A stretch of 64,000 nt of DNA from Ketobacter sp. (lineage in GTDB: Bacteria > Pseudomonadota > Gammaproteobacteria > Pseudomonadales > Ketobacteraceae). Location of the stretch: assembly GCF_003671495.1 (NCBI RefSeq), contig NZ_RCHN01000043.1:143484-207483 (forward strand). Reading direction: 5' to 3'. Below are positions 41,395-50,036 of this stretch, one piece after another. The number at the start of each line of letters is the position of its first letter. Positions within the stretch are counted from its first letter, which is position 1. Below the pieces are notes generated by a model. That model was not told where the DNA came from. It worked only from the letters and a program-made list of their open reading frames with translations, and ran no database searches. Made by a program: the position numbers and the translations under genes.

Positions 41395-42590
41395 ACTTCA
41401 AATAATCCGGCCGCCCCCATACCACCGCCGATGCACATGGTCACCACCACATACTTGACGCCACGACGCTTGCCTTCCAACAGCGCGTGCCCCACCATGC
41501 GGGCGCCGCTCATGCCGAACGGATGGCCGATGGCAATGGCACCGCCGTTCACATTCATGCGCTGGGGATCAATCTCCAGCTTTTGTTGGCAATAGATCAC
41601 CTGGGAGGCAAAGGCCTCGTTCAATTCCCACAGACCGATGTCGTCCACCGACAGGCCATGGCGGTTGAGCAGTTTGGGCACAGCAAACACCGGGCCGATG
41701 CCCATCTCGTCGGCCTTGCAACCGGCTACCGCCAAGCCCCGATAAGCACCTAGCGGATTCAAGCCCAACTGTTCTGCCCGCTTGGCCTCCATCAGCAGGG
41801 AGGCCGCCGCGCCATCAGACAATTGCGAGGCATTGCCGGCGGTGATGCATTTACCTTGTTTCACCCAGTGGCCGTCTTTCCAGACCGGTTCCAGCGCCTG
41901 CAAACTTTCCAGGGTGGTGTCCGGGCGGTTGCACTCATCCTGGTTCAGGGTCAGGGTTTCATAGTGGGTTTCTTTGGTTTCCTTGTTGAAATTGGCCTTG
42001 GTCACCGTCATGGGAATGATTTCATCGGCGAACAGGTTGTGCTGCTGAGCGGACGCCGTACGTTGCTGACTCAACAACGCATACTCATCCTGCATCGCGC
42101 GGGAGATTCCATAGCGTTCTGCCACAATCTCAGCGGTCTCAATCATGGGTATGTAAGCAGTGGGATCGATGGCGGTTACGGTTTTCGATACATTGCGAAA
42201 GGTGTTTTTATGCTTGTTCTGGGTGAGGGAGATGGATTCCACGCCGCCGCCGATGCCCACATCGTATTCGTTGCACATGATGCTTTTGGCCACGGTGGCG
42301 ATGGACATCAAACCGGATGAGCATTGACGTTCTATGGCCATGCCCGCTGTGGTCTCCGGCAGGCCGCCCGCCACGGCACAAAGCCGGCCCAGGTTATAGG
42401 CCTGGGTGCCCTGTTGCGCAGCGGCGCCGAACACACAGTCTTCCACCTGTTGCGGATCGATACCGGCTTTGGTCACCACGGCATTGACGGTGGCACCACC
42501 CAGTGCCGGCGCCTCGGTGTCATTAAAGGCTCCCCGGAAAGATTTGGCCAACGCCGTACGGGCAGTGGCAACAATAACGGCTTCGCGCAT
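41388..42590 (-). CDS. Thiolase (acetyl-CoA acyltransferase)
   Basis: Degradative-type thiolase of 400 residues. The acyl-binding cysteine is in ERQCSSGLMS (about 90), with NEAFASQ, GGAIAIGHPFGMSGAR and the second cysteine in TMCIGGGMGAAGLFE. It is the last gene of the long minus-strand ring C/D operon, so it probably cleaves a late beta-keto acyl-CoA. It is distinct from the FadA6-like thiolase at 47635. It follows the MaoC gene by 64 bases, where a triple 13-bp repeat lies. Confidence 0.9.
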   Translation of the reverse strand: MREAVIVATARTALAKSFRGAFNDTEAPALGGATVNAVVTKAGIDPQQVEDCVFGAAAQQGTQAYNLGRLCAVAGGLPETTAGMAIERQCSSGLMSIATVAKSIMCNEYDVGIGGGVESISLTQNKHKNTFRNVSKTVTAIDPTAYIPMIETAEIVAERYGISRAMQDEYALLSQQRTASAQQHNLFADEIIPMTVTKANFNKETKETHYETLTLNQDECNRPDTTLESLQALEPVWKDGHWVKQGKCITAGNASQLSDGAAASLLMEAKRAEQLGLNPLGAYRGLAVAGCKADEMGIGPVFAVPKLLNRHGLSVDDIGLWELNEAFASQVIYCQQKLEIDPQRMNVNGGAIAIGHPFGMSGARMVGHALLEGKRRGVKYVVVTMCIGGGMGAAGLFEVY

Positions 42591-42639
42591 ATCAATTCAC
42601 CTGCAATTCTGTTGTGTGTTGAATAAATTCATTCAGGAT

Positions 42640-42678
42640 AGTTACGGGAAATAGTTACGGGAAATAGTAACGGGAGAT
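42640..42678. repeat. 13-bp unit repeated three times across the maoC stop codon
   Basis: AGTTACGGGAAAT at 42640-42652 and 42653-42665 are identical; AGTAACGGGAGAT at 42666-42678 is the coding copy (complement of the codons for the last residues of the MaoC protein). The stop codon lies in the middle copy. Confidence 0.85.
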
Positions 42679-43149
42679 GGTATCCACTACGCAGGCGGGC
42701 CGGGCTTCGCCTTCGATTTCCACGGTGACCCGGATCACCGCCTGTACGCCACCTTTCACCTGCTCCGCGGCCACCAATTCGCCCACGCCACGCACCCGGG
42801 AATTGACTTTCACCGGGGCGGGAAACCGTAATTTATCGGCGCCATAATTCACCCCCATGCTGATGCCCTGCACATCGACGATCTGTGGCAGGAACATATT
42901 CACCAGCGACAAGGTGAGATACCCGTGGGCAATGGTGCAGCCGAAGCTGCCCTGCTGGGCTTGCTCCGGGTCCACGTGAATCCATTGATGATCACCGGTG
43001 GCATCAGCGAACAAATTAATGCGTTCCTGGTCTATGGTGAGCCAGTCGCTGACGCCCAGTGCCTGTCCCACGGAGGCTTCCAGATCCAGGGGCGATTTGA
43101 ATACGGTGGCTTTGGTTTCAGTTTCAGTTGCATTGATTACAGCAGACAT
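42655..43149 (-). CDS. MaoC-family (R)-enoyl-CoA hydratase
   Basis: Hotdog-fold hydratase of 164 residues. The hydratase-2 motif is seen as DQERINLFADATGDHQWIHVDPEQA, with Asp and His as the catalytic pair, followed by IAHGYLTLSLV. It adds water to a trans-2-enoyl-CoA. It lies between ipdF and a thiolase in the ring C/D operon and could hydrate the enoyl-CoA of the HIP side chain or a later open-chain product. Length is usual for single-domain MaoC proteins. Confidence 0.88.
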   Translation of the reverse strand: MSAVINATETETKATVFKSPLDLEASVGQALGVSDWLTIDQERINLFADATGDHQWIHVDPEQAQQGSFGCTIAHGYLTLSLVNMFLPQIVDVQGISMGVNYGADKLRFPAPVKVNSRVRGVGELVAAEQVKGGVQAVIRVTVEIEGEARPACVVDTISRYYFP

Positions 43150-43176
43150 GGTGTGTCCTCTCGATTTGGTTCTGCA

Positions 43177-43968
43177 CTAGGCATGCTGGCTGGAACAGGA
43201 AACGATTTCGCCGGTCATGTAACTGGAGTAATCCGACGCCAGGAACATCATGATGTTGGCGATCTCCCAGGTTTCCGCGCCCCGGCCGTAGGCCTCCCTG
43301 CCTTCCAGTTGCGCCAGCAATTCCGCCGGAGCAGATTTTTTCAACATGGGATGCACCGCCAGAGATGGGGACACCGCGTTAATGCGCACACCGAATTCGG
43401 CGGCCTCCAACGCGGCACAACGGGTTAATGCCATCACACCGGCTTTGGCGGCCGCATAATGACTCTGTTCTTGCTGCGCCCGCCAGCCCAACACCGACGC
43501 GTTATTCACGATTACGCCGCCCTGACCCCTCTGTTTCATGGCGCGCAGCATGGCCCGGGTCATGCGCATGGTGCCGTTTAGGGTCACATCGATGACCTTG
43601 AACCACTCGTCGTCATCCATTTCAATCAAGGTGCGGCTGGTGCCCAGGCCGGCGTTGTTGATCAGCACATCCACGCCCGCGAGTTTATCTTCGGCAAACG
43701 CGATCAGGGCCTGCACGTCGTCTTCCAGTGCCACATTGGCCACCTGGCCGAACACGGCTTCCAACCCGGTTTCCGCTTGCAGGGTTTGCACCGATTGCTG
43801 CAGGCGACCTTCATGAATGTCACTCAGCACAATACCGCGACAACCTTCCTCCACCGCCTTTTTGGCCGCGGCAAATCCGATGCCCGCCCCCGCAGCCGCG
43901 GTGATCAGGACGGATTTTCCTGCCAACAATTGGTGCCCGGCCACATAGGTGGGGTTATGAATATCCAT
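43177..43968 (-). CDS. ipdF: IpdF-like SDR, ring C/D degradation
   Basis: SDR of 263 residues closely resembling mycobacterial IpdF: TAAAGAGIGFAAAKKA at the cofactor site, the long shared stretch VNNASVLGWRAQQEQSHYAA with the catalytic Tyr, then KAGVMALTRCAALEAAEFG and the C-terminal SDYSSYMTGEIVS. IpdF oxidises the 5-hydroxyl of the indane-carboxyl-CoA intermediate to give HIEC-CoA. It starts 9 bases after ipdE1, in the same transcript as the other ipd genes. Confidence 0.88.
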   Translation of the reverse strand: MDIHNPTYVAGHQLLAGKSVLITAAAGAGIGFAAAKKAVEEGCRGIVLSDIHEGRLQQSVQTLQAETGLEAVFGQVANVALEDDVQALIAFAEDKLAGVDVLINNAGLGTSRTLIEMDDDEWFKVIDVTLNGTMRMTRAMLRAMKQRGQGGVIVNNASVLGWRAQQEQSHYAAAKAGVMALTRCAALEAAEFGVRINAVSPSLAVHPMLKKSAPAELLAQLEGREAYGRGAETWEIANIMMFLASDYSSYMTGEIVSCSSQHA

Positions 43969-43977
43969 GATCTGCTC

Positions 43978-45189
43978 CTACTGGGTTCCTGCTGTGGTGG
44001 GTTTGGGTTCTTTCGGCATACCCAGCCCGCGCTCGGCAATGATGTTGCGTTGTATCTGGTTGGTGCCGCCGTAAATCGTGTCAGAACGCACAAACAGGTA
44101 CATGGCCTGTAAGCGGCTCAATTGATAGGGTGCGCCTTCCAGGATCTGGCTTTCCGGCCCCAGCACGTCCATGGCCAGTTCACCCAATTCCCGGTGCCAG
44201 GTGGCCCAGTACAATTTGTAGATCAGGGCTTCCCGCTGCAGGGCACCGTCACTGCCGGCCTGGCCCGACAACATGCGCATGGCGTTGTAGCGCATGATTT
44301 TCAGTTCCGTATGGGCCTTGGCAATGCGCTGCCTCAAAACCGGGTCCTGCGCAGCGCCGTTCTGCTGGGCGATGCGCAGGATGTCGTTGAACTCATTCTG
44401 GAACTGCATCTGCTGACCCAGGGTGGAAACACCCCGCTCAAAACCCAACAGGCCCATGGCCACCTTCCAGCCATCGCCGGGCGCCCCCACCATATCGTCG
44501 GCAGCGCAGACCGCGTCATCAAAAAAGACTTCGTTGAATTCGCAGGTGCCGGTGATCTGCTGAATGGGACGGACTTCCACTCCCGGCTGATCCATTTTCA
44601 CCAGGAAGAAGCCCAGCCCCTTGTGGGCGGTTGAATCCGGGTCGGTGCGGGCAATGACAAAACAGTAGTCCGCTTCATGAGCCAGGGAGGTCCAGACTTT
44701 CTGCCCGCTGATCACCCATTGTTGGCGCGCGCTGTCAAAGCGGGCTTTGGTTTTAACGTTGGCCAGGTCGGACCCGGCCCCGGGTTCTGAATAACCCTGG
44801 CACCAGAGTTCCTTGCCACTGACGATGCCAGGCAGATATTTTTGCTTTTGCGCCTCGCTACCAAAGGCGATGATGGTGGGACCGGCCAGGCCTTCGCCGA
44901 TGTGGCCCACCCGACCGGGTCCACCGGCGCGGGCATACTCCTCGTGAAATATCACCTGCTGCTCAATGGAGCAGCCACGACCGCCCACAGACTTTGGCCA
45001 GCCGATACAGGTCCACCCACCCTCTGCCATTTTCTGTTCCCAGGCATGGCGCTGCTCGTGGAACATGTGCTCATCACCGGGGCCGCCACGAAAGCGGATG
45101 GCTTCAAATTCGCCGCACAGATTGCGTTGCAACCAACCAGCAATCTCTTCACGAAAGGCTTCGTCTGCGGCGCTGAATGTCAGCTTCAT
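43978..45189 (-). CDS. ipdE1: IpdE1-like acyl-CoA dehydrogenase, alpha subunit
   Basis: ACAD-fold flavoprotein of 403 residues resembling FadE30/IpdE1: WCQGYSEPGAGSDLANVKTK, WVISGQKVWTSLAHEADYCF, ITGTCEFNEVFFDDAV and GFERGVSTLGQQMQ. With IpdE2 it forms an alpha2-beta2 enzyme that dehydrogenates 5-OH-HIP-CoA to the enoyl-CoA. The two genes overlap by four bases (45186-45189), beta first, which matches adjacent heterotetramer genes of steroid-degrading proteobacteria. Confidence 0.88.
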   Translation of the reverse strand: MKLTFSAADEAFREEIAGWLQRNLCGEFEAIRFRGGPGDEHMFHEQRHAWEQKMAEGGWTCIGWPKSVGGRGCSIEQQVIFHEEYARAGGPGRVGHIGEGLAGPTIIAFGSEAQKQKYLPGIVSGKELWCQGYSEPGAGSDLANVKTKARFDSARQQWVISGQKVWTSLAHEADYCFVIARTDPDSTAHKGLGFFLVKMDQPGVEVRPIQQITGTCEFNEVFFDDAVCAADDMVGAPGDGWKVAMGLLGFERGVSTLGQQMQFQNEFNDILRIAQQNGAAQDPVLRQRIAKAHTELKIMRYNAMRMLSGQAGSDGALQREALIYKLYWATWHRELGELAMDVLGPESQILEGAPYQLSRLQAMYLFVRSDTIYGGTNQIQRNIIAERGLGMPKEPKPTTAGTQ

Positions 45190-46457
45190 CGGGCCGCCTC
45201 CTGATGCAAGTCTGCTTTGTCCAACCGTTCTGTATCCAACAACAGCGACGCCAACCGTTCACGGTGCCAGGCGGCGTTGCCCAGGTAGTGTTCCGAGGCT
45301 TTGGCCCGTTTGAAATACAGGTGCACATCGTATTCCCAGGTAAAGCCCACACCGCCGTGAATCTGAATGGCCTCACCTGCGTTTTTGAAATAGGCTTCGG
45401 AGCAGTAGGATTTGGCAATGCTGGCAGCCTCGGCCAACGCCGCTGTGTCGCATGGAGTGTTGCATAGGGAGTCGCATGAGGTGCCGCTCAAGAGGTCATC
45501 CAGGGCCTGCTGTGCGATGCAGGCGGCGTAATACACCCCGGAGCGAGCCACTTCCACCCGCAACATCATGTCCGCTGCTTTATGCTTGATGGCCTGAAAC
45601 CCGGCAATGGGGCGGCCGAACTGGGTACGCTCCTTACTGTAGGCCACGGTCATATCCAGCAGTTGCTGGGCGCCGCCCATTTGTTCTGCCGCCAGGGCGA
45701 TGGTGGCCAGATCCAGAATGATTTGCAGGGTCTGTCCGCCGCGGGCATCTCGCGGGTCACCCAAGCGCTGTTCCGCTGGAACGCGCAAGCTGTTGAGGGT
45801 GATGCAGCCCTGGCGGCGGGTTTGGTCCATGGTGGGCAGAGCGCTACGTTCGATACCCTCAACCTCAACCTCAGCCGCCGCAGCCACCACAAACAACGCC
45901 ACGCCCTCTGCGCCGACGCTGCCCACTTGCCTCGCTGTCAGAATCAGGATATCCGCCGTGGTGGCATCCAGTACGTAGCGATATTCCCCGTTCAGTACAT
46001 AGCCGTCTGCCGTGTGCTGCCAGGTGGCCTCCACCGCCGCTGCATGCCAAGTGCCGCCCCGCTGCGCCAGCGCGTTACCACCAAAGGCGAGGGTTGCGGT
46101 TTTGCCTGCCATCAGTTCAGGCAGCCAGGTTTGTTTTTGTTGTTCCGTGCCCGCCACCAGCAGTGCGTTGGTGGCCAGCCCCACACTGGCAAAGAACGGC
46201 GAACACAACAGGAAGCGCCCCATCTGTTCCTGCATGGCCACCAGTTCCACATAGCCCAACCCCATGCCGCCATAAGCTTCCGGTGTGTGAATGGCCTGCC
46301 AATACAGATCCTGACAGATACTCTGCCACAGCGCCGGATCATAGCCTTCTACGCTCTCCATGGCCGCTCGAATGGCGTTGCTGGTGGAGACTTCCCGCAG
46401 AAAGGATTCCGCGGTGTCGCGGATCATGTTCTGCTCTTCAGTGAATGCGAACTCCAT
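45186..46457 (-). CDS. ipdE2: IpdE2-like acyl-CoA dehydrogenase, beta subunit
   Basis: ACAD-fold protein of 423 residues that pairs with IpdE1. The N-terminal domain keeps the fold but has an irregular middle strand region; the C-terminal part shows SKERTQFGRPIAGFQAIKHK and IQHGGVGFTWEYDVHLYFKR-like sequence (IHGGVGFTWEY). A Cys-rich insert TSCDSLCNTPCD (about 325-336) is made by three 12-bp repeats and is not a family feature. The gene starts 82 bases after the upstream SDR. Confidence 0.85.
   Translation of the reverse strand: MEFAFTEEQNMIRDTAESFLREVSTSNAIRAAMESVEGYDPALWQSICQDLYWQAIHTPEAYGGMGLGYVELVAMQEQMGRFLLCSPFFASVGLATNALLVAGTEQQKQTWLPELMAGKTATLAFGGNALAQRGGTWHAAAVEATWQHTADGYVLNGEYRYVLDATTADILILTARQVGSVGAEGVALFVVAAAAEVEVEGIERSALPTMDQTRRQGCITLNSLRVPAEQRLGDPRDARGGQTLQIILDLATIALAAEQMGGAQQLLDMTVAYSKERTQFGRPIAGFQAIKHKAADMMLRVEVARSGVYYAACIAQQALDDLLSGTSCDSLCNTPCDTAALAEAASIAKSYCSEAYFKNAGEAIQIHGGVGFTWEYDVHLYFKRAKASEHYLGNAAWHRERLASLLLDTERLDKADLHQEAAR
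45447..45482. repeat. In-frame 12-bp unit repeated three times inside ipdE2
   Basis: GTCGCATGGAGT, GTTGCATAGGGA and GTCGCATGAGGT lie in tandem at 45447-45482. Read on the minus strand they encode TSCD, SLCN and TPCD. Confidence 0.75.
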
Positions 46458-46539
46458 GGTGACCGGTTCTCTTCTGTTTTGAATAAAAAAGGGGAGCGCC
46501 GTAACGAGGGATTGAGTTACGGGCCCCCTAACCCAAACT

Positions 46540-47451
46540 CTAGGCGCCGTACACCGCTTGTGCGGGCGTCTCCTTGGTTAACAGCTCATCCATGGCAGCG
46601 GACAGTTCGGCCGGTTTCCAGCGGGCCCCTTTATCCACGCCTTCCGTGGTGCGCCAGCCGTCCGCAATGGAGATCTTGCCGCCGGCCACTTCGAACACCC
46701 GACCGCTGACGCTGCGGGATTCCTCACTGCACAACCACACCACGAGGGGTGCCACGTTGGCGGGATCATAGAAGTCGAAGCCACCGTCTTCCGGCTTTTT
46801 CATCATGTCGGCGAAGACGTCTTCGGTCATGCCGGTGCGGGCCGCCGGGGCCAGGGCATTGGCGGTGATGCCATAGCGACGCAGTTCAGCTGCCTGATTC
46901 AAGGTCAACGAGGCGATGCCGCCTTTGGCAGCGGCGTAATTGGACTGGCCGATGGAGCCGTTCAAGCCGGCACCGGATGAGGTATTGATGATGCGGGCGT
47001 CCACCGCCACACCTTGCTTGCTTTGGTCGCGCCAGTAATGCACCGCATGGCTGCTGATGCAGAAGTGGCCTTTGAGATGCACCGCCATCACGGCATCCCA
47101 ATCCGCTTCGGTGAGTGAGGCAAACATGCGATCCCGGCAGATGCCCGCGTTATTGACCACGGCGTGCAATGTTCCGTAGGTTTCCACTGCCTGTTGTACG
47201 GCGTGACGGGAGTCTTCATAGTCGGTGATATCGGAGGTGTTCACCACGGCGCTGCCCCCCTGTGCCACAATGCTGTCCACGGTGGCCTGGGCTGCTGCCT
47301 CATTGATGTCGTTCACGATGACCTTGGCGCCTTCGGCAGCCAGCGCTTTGGCGTAAGCGGCTCCCAGGCCACCACCGGCTCCGGTGATGATCACCACTCG
47401 GTTTTTGCAAAGCTCTGTGTTTTGTTCTGTGCTTGGTTCTGAAGTTGACAT
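46540..47451 (-). CDS. SDR, probable 3-hydroxyacyl-CoA dehydrogenase
   Basis: SDR of 303 residues with TGAGGGLGAAYAKALAAEGA, NNAG, the Ser in NTSSGAGLNGS and YAAAK. The opening and the region after the catalytic site (TANALAPAARTGMTED) are of the type found in the dehydrogenase half of peroxisomal multifunctional enzyme 2 and in steroid-cluster SDRs. It likely oxidises a 3-hydroxyacyl-CoA made by a MaoC-type hydratase. A short 12-bp repeat (47417-47440) lies in codons 4-12. It is followed by ipdE2. Confidence 0.82.
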   Translation of the reverse strand: MSTSEPSTEQNTELCKNRVVIITGAGGGLGAAYAKALAAEGAKVIVNDINEAAAQATVDSIVAQGGSAVVNTSDITDYEDSRHAVQQAVETYGTLHAVVNNAGICRDRMFASLTEADWDAVMAVHLKGHFCISSHAVHYWRDQSKQGVAVDARIINTSSGAGLNGSIGQSNYAAAKGGIASLTLNQAAELRRYGITANALAPAARTGMTEDVFADMMKKPEDGGFDFYDPANVAPLVVWLCSEESRSVSGRVFEVAGGKISIADGWRTTEGVDKGARWKPAELSAAMDELLTKETPAQAVYGA

Positions 47452-47500
47452 GTTCTTTTGCTCCGGTAATCTCAGGCTAAATTCAGTTCTAAATGGGCCC

Positions 47501-47608
47501 GGAAGCGGCGGTTTTAGAGTTCAAGAATCGCTGCAAGCGCATCCCCGCGCGCTCGACAGCGGCCGTCCTTGGCCGCTGACGTTCTTGAATTCCAAACTGA
47601 AGACCGCC
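47501..47608. repeat. 108-bp structured element, copy 2 (degenerate stem)
   Basis: The core 47528-47581 (54 nt) differs from copy 3 at five positions. The stem is perfect for the eight pairs next to the core (TTCAAGAA at 47520 with TTCTTGAA at 47582) and then broken by mismatches and a bulge before GGCGGT/ACCGCC pairs again. In the minus-strand RNA the small hairpin becomes GCGCG/UGCGC. Confidence 0.8.
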
Positions 47609-47634
47609 TCGTCCATCGGTATTCTTAACCTACC

Positions 47635-48783
47635 TTACAGCCGCTCAATAATGGTCACGTTTGCCTGACCGCCACCTTCACACATGGTCTGCAAACCGTA
47701 GCGGCCACCGGTGCGTTCCAGTTCATGCAGCAGCGTGGTCATGAGTTTGGTTCCGGTGGCACCCAGGGGATGCCCCAGGGCAATGGCGCCGCCGTTCACA
47801 TTGGTTTTGGCGTGGTCATAACCGGTTGCTTGCAACCAGGCCAGCGGCACGGAGGCAAAGGCTTCGTTGATTTCCACCAGGTCGATGTCCTGCAGCGACA
47901 TCCCGGCTTTTTTCAGCGCATACCCCGTGGCCGGGATCGGTGCCGTCAGCATCCAGATAGGGTCTTCCGCCCGCACGGAAATGTGGTGAATGCGGGCGCG
48001 TGGCGTGAGGTCGTACCGTTTCAGGGCCGCTTCGGACACCAACAACATGGCGGAGGCGCCGTCGCAGGTTTGCGAGGACACCCCAGCGGTCACTTTGTCA
48101 CAGCCAAACAGGGTTTCCAGCTCCGCCATTTTGTACAACGAGGTGTTGCGGGGTGTTTCGTCCATGGTCACCCCTTCCAACGGCACGATCTCGCGATCAA
48201 AGCGGCCTTCCGCGATGGCACGCAGTGCCCGCTGGTGGGATTCGTAAGAGAATTCTTCCAGCGCGCGGCGGGACAGGTTCCACTTGTCGGCAATCATTTG
48301 TGCAGAGCGAAACTGGGTGGGCGGCTGGTCGCCATAACGGGCCACCCAGCCTTTGGAACCGGTGAAGGGATCGCTGAAACCCAGGGGCTCCGCCGCCATC
48401 ATGGCCGAGGATATGGGAATCTGCGTCATGGTCTGGACGCCGCCAGCCACCACCACATCCATGGTGCCGGATAAAATGGCCTGGGCCGCAAAGTGCACGG
48501 ACTGCTGGGAAGATCCGCATTGACGGTCGATGGTGGTGCCAGGCACTTCGTCGCTGAGCCCGGCGGCCAACCAACAGGTGCGGGCGATGTCACCGGCCAG
48601 GGGGCCAATGGTGTCCACGCAGCCGAAGATCACGTCTTCGTATTCGTTGTCGGGAATGTTGTTGCGTTGCACCAGGTGTTTTAATACGTGGGCACCCAGG
48701 TCGGCACCGTGAACATGGGCCAGGCCCCCTTTGCGCTTGCCGGTGGGGCTGCGCAGTGCATCAACTATGTAGGCTTCAGCCAT
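47635..48783 (-). CDS. fadA6: FadA6-like thiolase, ring C/D degradation
   Basis: Thiolase of 382 residues resembling mycobacterial FadA6: EAYIVDALRSPTGKRKGGLA, GCVDTIGPLAGDIARTCWLA, IDRQCGSSQQSVHFAAQAIL with the active cysteine, and GGVQTMTQIPIS. C-terminal motifs are NGGAIALGHPLGATGTKL and TMCEGGGQANVTI. It should cleave a beta-keto acyl-CoA formed after opening of the last steroid ring. It is bracketed on both sides by copies of the 108-bp structured element. Confidence 0.88.
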   Translation of the reverse strand: MAEAYIVDALRSPTGKRKGGLAHVHGADLGAHVLKHLVQRNNIPDNEYEDVIFGCVDTIGPLAGDIARTCWLAAGLSDEVPGTTIDRQCGSSQQSVHFAAQAILSGTMDVVVAGGVQTMTQIPISSAMMAAEPLGFSDPFTGSKGWVARYGDQPPTQFRSAQMIADKWNLSRRALEEFSYESHQRALRAIAEGRFDREIVPLEGVTMDETPRNTSLYKMAELETLFGCDKVTAGVSSQTCDGASAMLLVSEAALKRYDLTPRARIHHISVRAEDPIWMLTAPIPATGYALKKAGMSLQDIDLVEINEAFASVPLAWLQATGYDHAKTNVNGGAIALGHPLGATGTKLMTTLLHELERTGGRYGLQTMCEGGGQANVTIIERL

Positions 48784-48830
48784 GGTAATTGCTCCTAAGT
48801 CTTGTGTGATTCAGCGCACTGAACCCGTTC

Positions 48831-48938
48831 AGAGGCGAAGTTCCGTTCGGATGAGAATCGCTACAAGCACATCCCTGTGCGCTCGACAGCGGCCGTCCAT
48901 GGCCGCTGACGTTCTCATCCGAACGGAACTTCGCCTCT
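48831..48938. repeat. 108-bp structured element, copy 3 (perfect stem)
   Basis: Arms 48831-48857 and 48912-48938 are perfect 27-nt reverse complements (AGAGGCGAAG... with ...CTTCGCCTCT). The core 48858-48911 holds the same two hairpins as the other copies. It occupies most of the 170-base gap between fadA6 and the upstream acyl-CoA dehydrogenase gene. Confidence 0.87.
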
Positions 48939-48953
48939 TCTCTCATATCGTGC

Positions 48954-50018
48954 TCAACCCTGCTCACCAAAGGTCTTATCGGCCCCGATCTTGGCGTTCG
49001 GATTCATCAACCATTGATGCAAACGGTTTTTGTGGAAGCCGGAATGGCCCCAGAATTTATCCAGTGCCCAGGCCCGCTTCATCCAGATATGCAGGTTGCA
49101 CTCCCAGGTGTACCCCATTGCGCCGTGGGACTGGATGCAGTTTTTCGCCGCCAGCAGGGCAGCCTCACCCGCCGCCACCTTGGCGTGGGATACGGCAAAG
49201 TCCGCGTGCACCGGCCGCTGGCTGACGGTGTACGCGGCACGATACAACGCCGGTTTGGCGAACTCGGTCTTCACCGCACAGTTGGCCATGTGGTGTTTCA
49301 ACGCCTGGTTACTGCCGATGGCCCGGCCGAATTGGGTACGATCCGTGGTGTATTGCACCGTCATCTCCACCATGGCTTCGGCCAAACCGATAAGTTGGGC
49401 CGCTGCCCCCAGGGCACCGCGATTGAGGGTGGCCGCCAATGCAGCCACACCGGGCGCACCATTCACCAGGCGGGTTTCCTCTTCCGGACGCCATTCGACT
49501 TTGAACAGTCGCCGACTGGGGTCCACACTTTGCATTGGAATCAGTTTCACCCGTTCCCGTTCGACCAAGTGAAATTCGTTGCCGTTGGGCAGCAACAGGT
49601 AATCCGCCACGTGGGCGTCGCTGACGGTGGGGTTCACCGCATGCCCCACGGCCACCCGGCGTTCACCGGTTGCGATTTTTTCCAACAGACTGGCGCAACG
49701 GGTATCGCGCTCCGCCTGGCAGGCCAGCAGCGGGGTCGCCACCAACGCGGTTTCCACCAACGGCTCGGCCAGCGCCACACGCCCGCATTCCTGTGCCAGC
49801 AGTACAAAATCCAGTTCGTTCATGCCCAGGCCGCCGAATGCCTCCGGCACCAACATGGCGGGCAATCCCAAGTCCACCATCTGTTGCCACAAGGTATCGT
49901 CGCGCCCGCTGGCGCTGTCCCAACCACTGCGCAGGCGCTCCGGAGTCACCTCACTGTGCAGAAACTGTTTTACGTTATCGCAAAACACCCGTTGATCATC
50001 GCTGAAAGTAAAGTCCAT
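48954..50018 (-). CDS. Acyl-CoA dehydrogenase, beta-type subunit
   Basis: ACAD-fold protein of 354 residues, short for the family and with a reduced middle domain, as in beta subunits of steroid heterotetramers. C-terminal motifs: TTDRTQFGRAIGSNQALKHH and IQSHGAMGYTWECNLHIWMK. It follows the alpha-type gene at 50037 by 18 bases and very probably forms a complex with it. The pair corresponds in position to the FadE31/FadE32 genes of actinobacterial HIP clusters, acting after ring opening; the exact substrate is inferred only. Confidence 0.83.
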   Translation of the reverse strand: MDFTFSDDQRVFCDNVKQFLHSEVTPERLRSGWDSASGRDDTLWQQMVDLGLPAMLVPEAFGGLGMNELDFVLLAQECGRVALAEPLVETALVATPLLACQAERDTRCASLLEKIATGERRVAVGHAVNPTVSDAHVADYLLLPNGNEFHLVERERVKLIPMQSVDPSRRLFKVEWRPEEETRLVNGAPGVAALAATLNRGALGAAAQLIGLAEAMVEMTVQYTTDRTQFGRAIGSNQALKHHMANCAVKTEFAKPALYRAAYTVSQRPVHADFAVSHAKVAAGEAALLAAKNCIQSHGAMGYTWECNLHIWMKRAWALDKFWGHSGFHKNRLHQWLMNPNAKIGADKTFGEQG

Positions 50019-50036
50019 GCCGGGCTACTCCATCAC

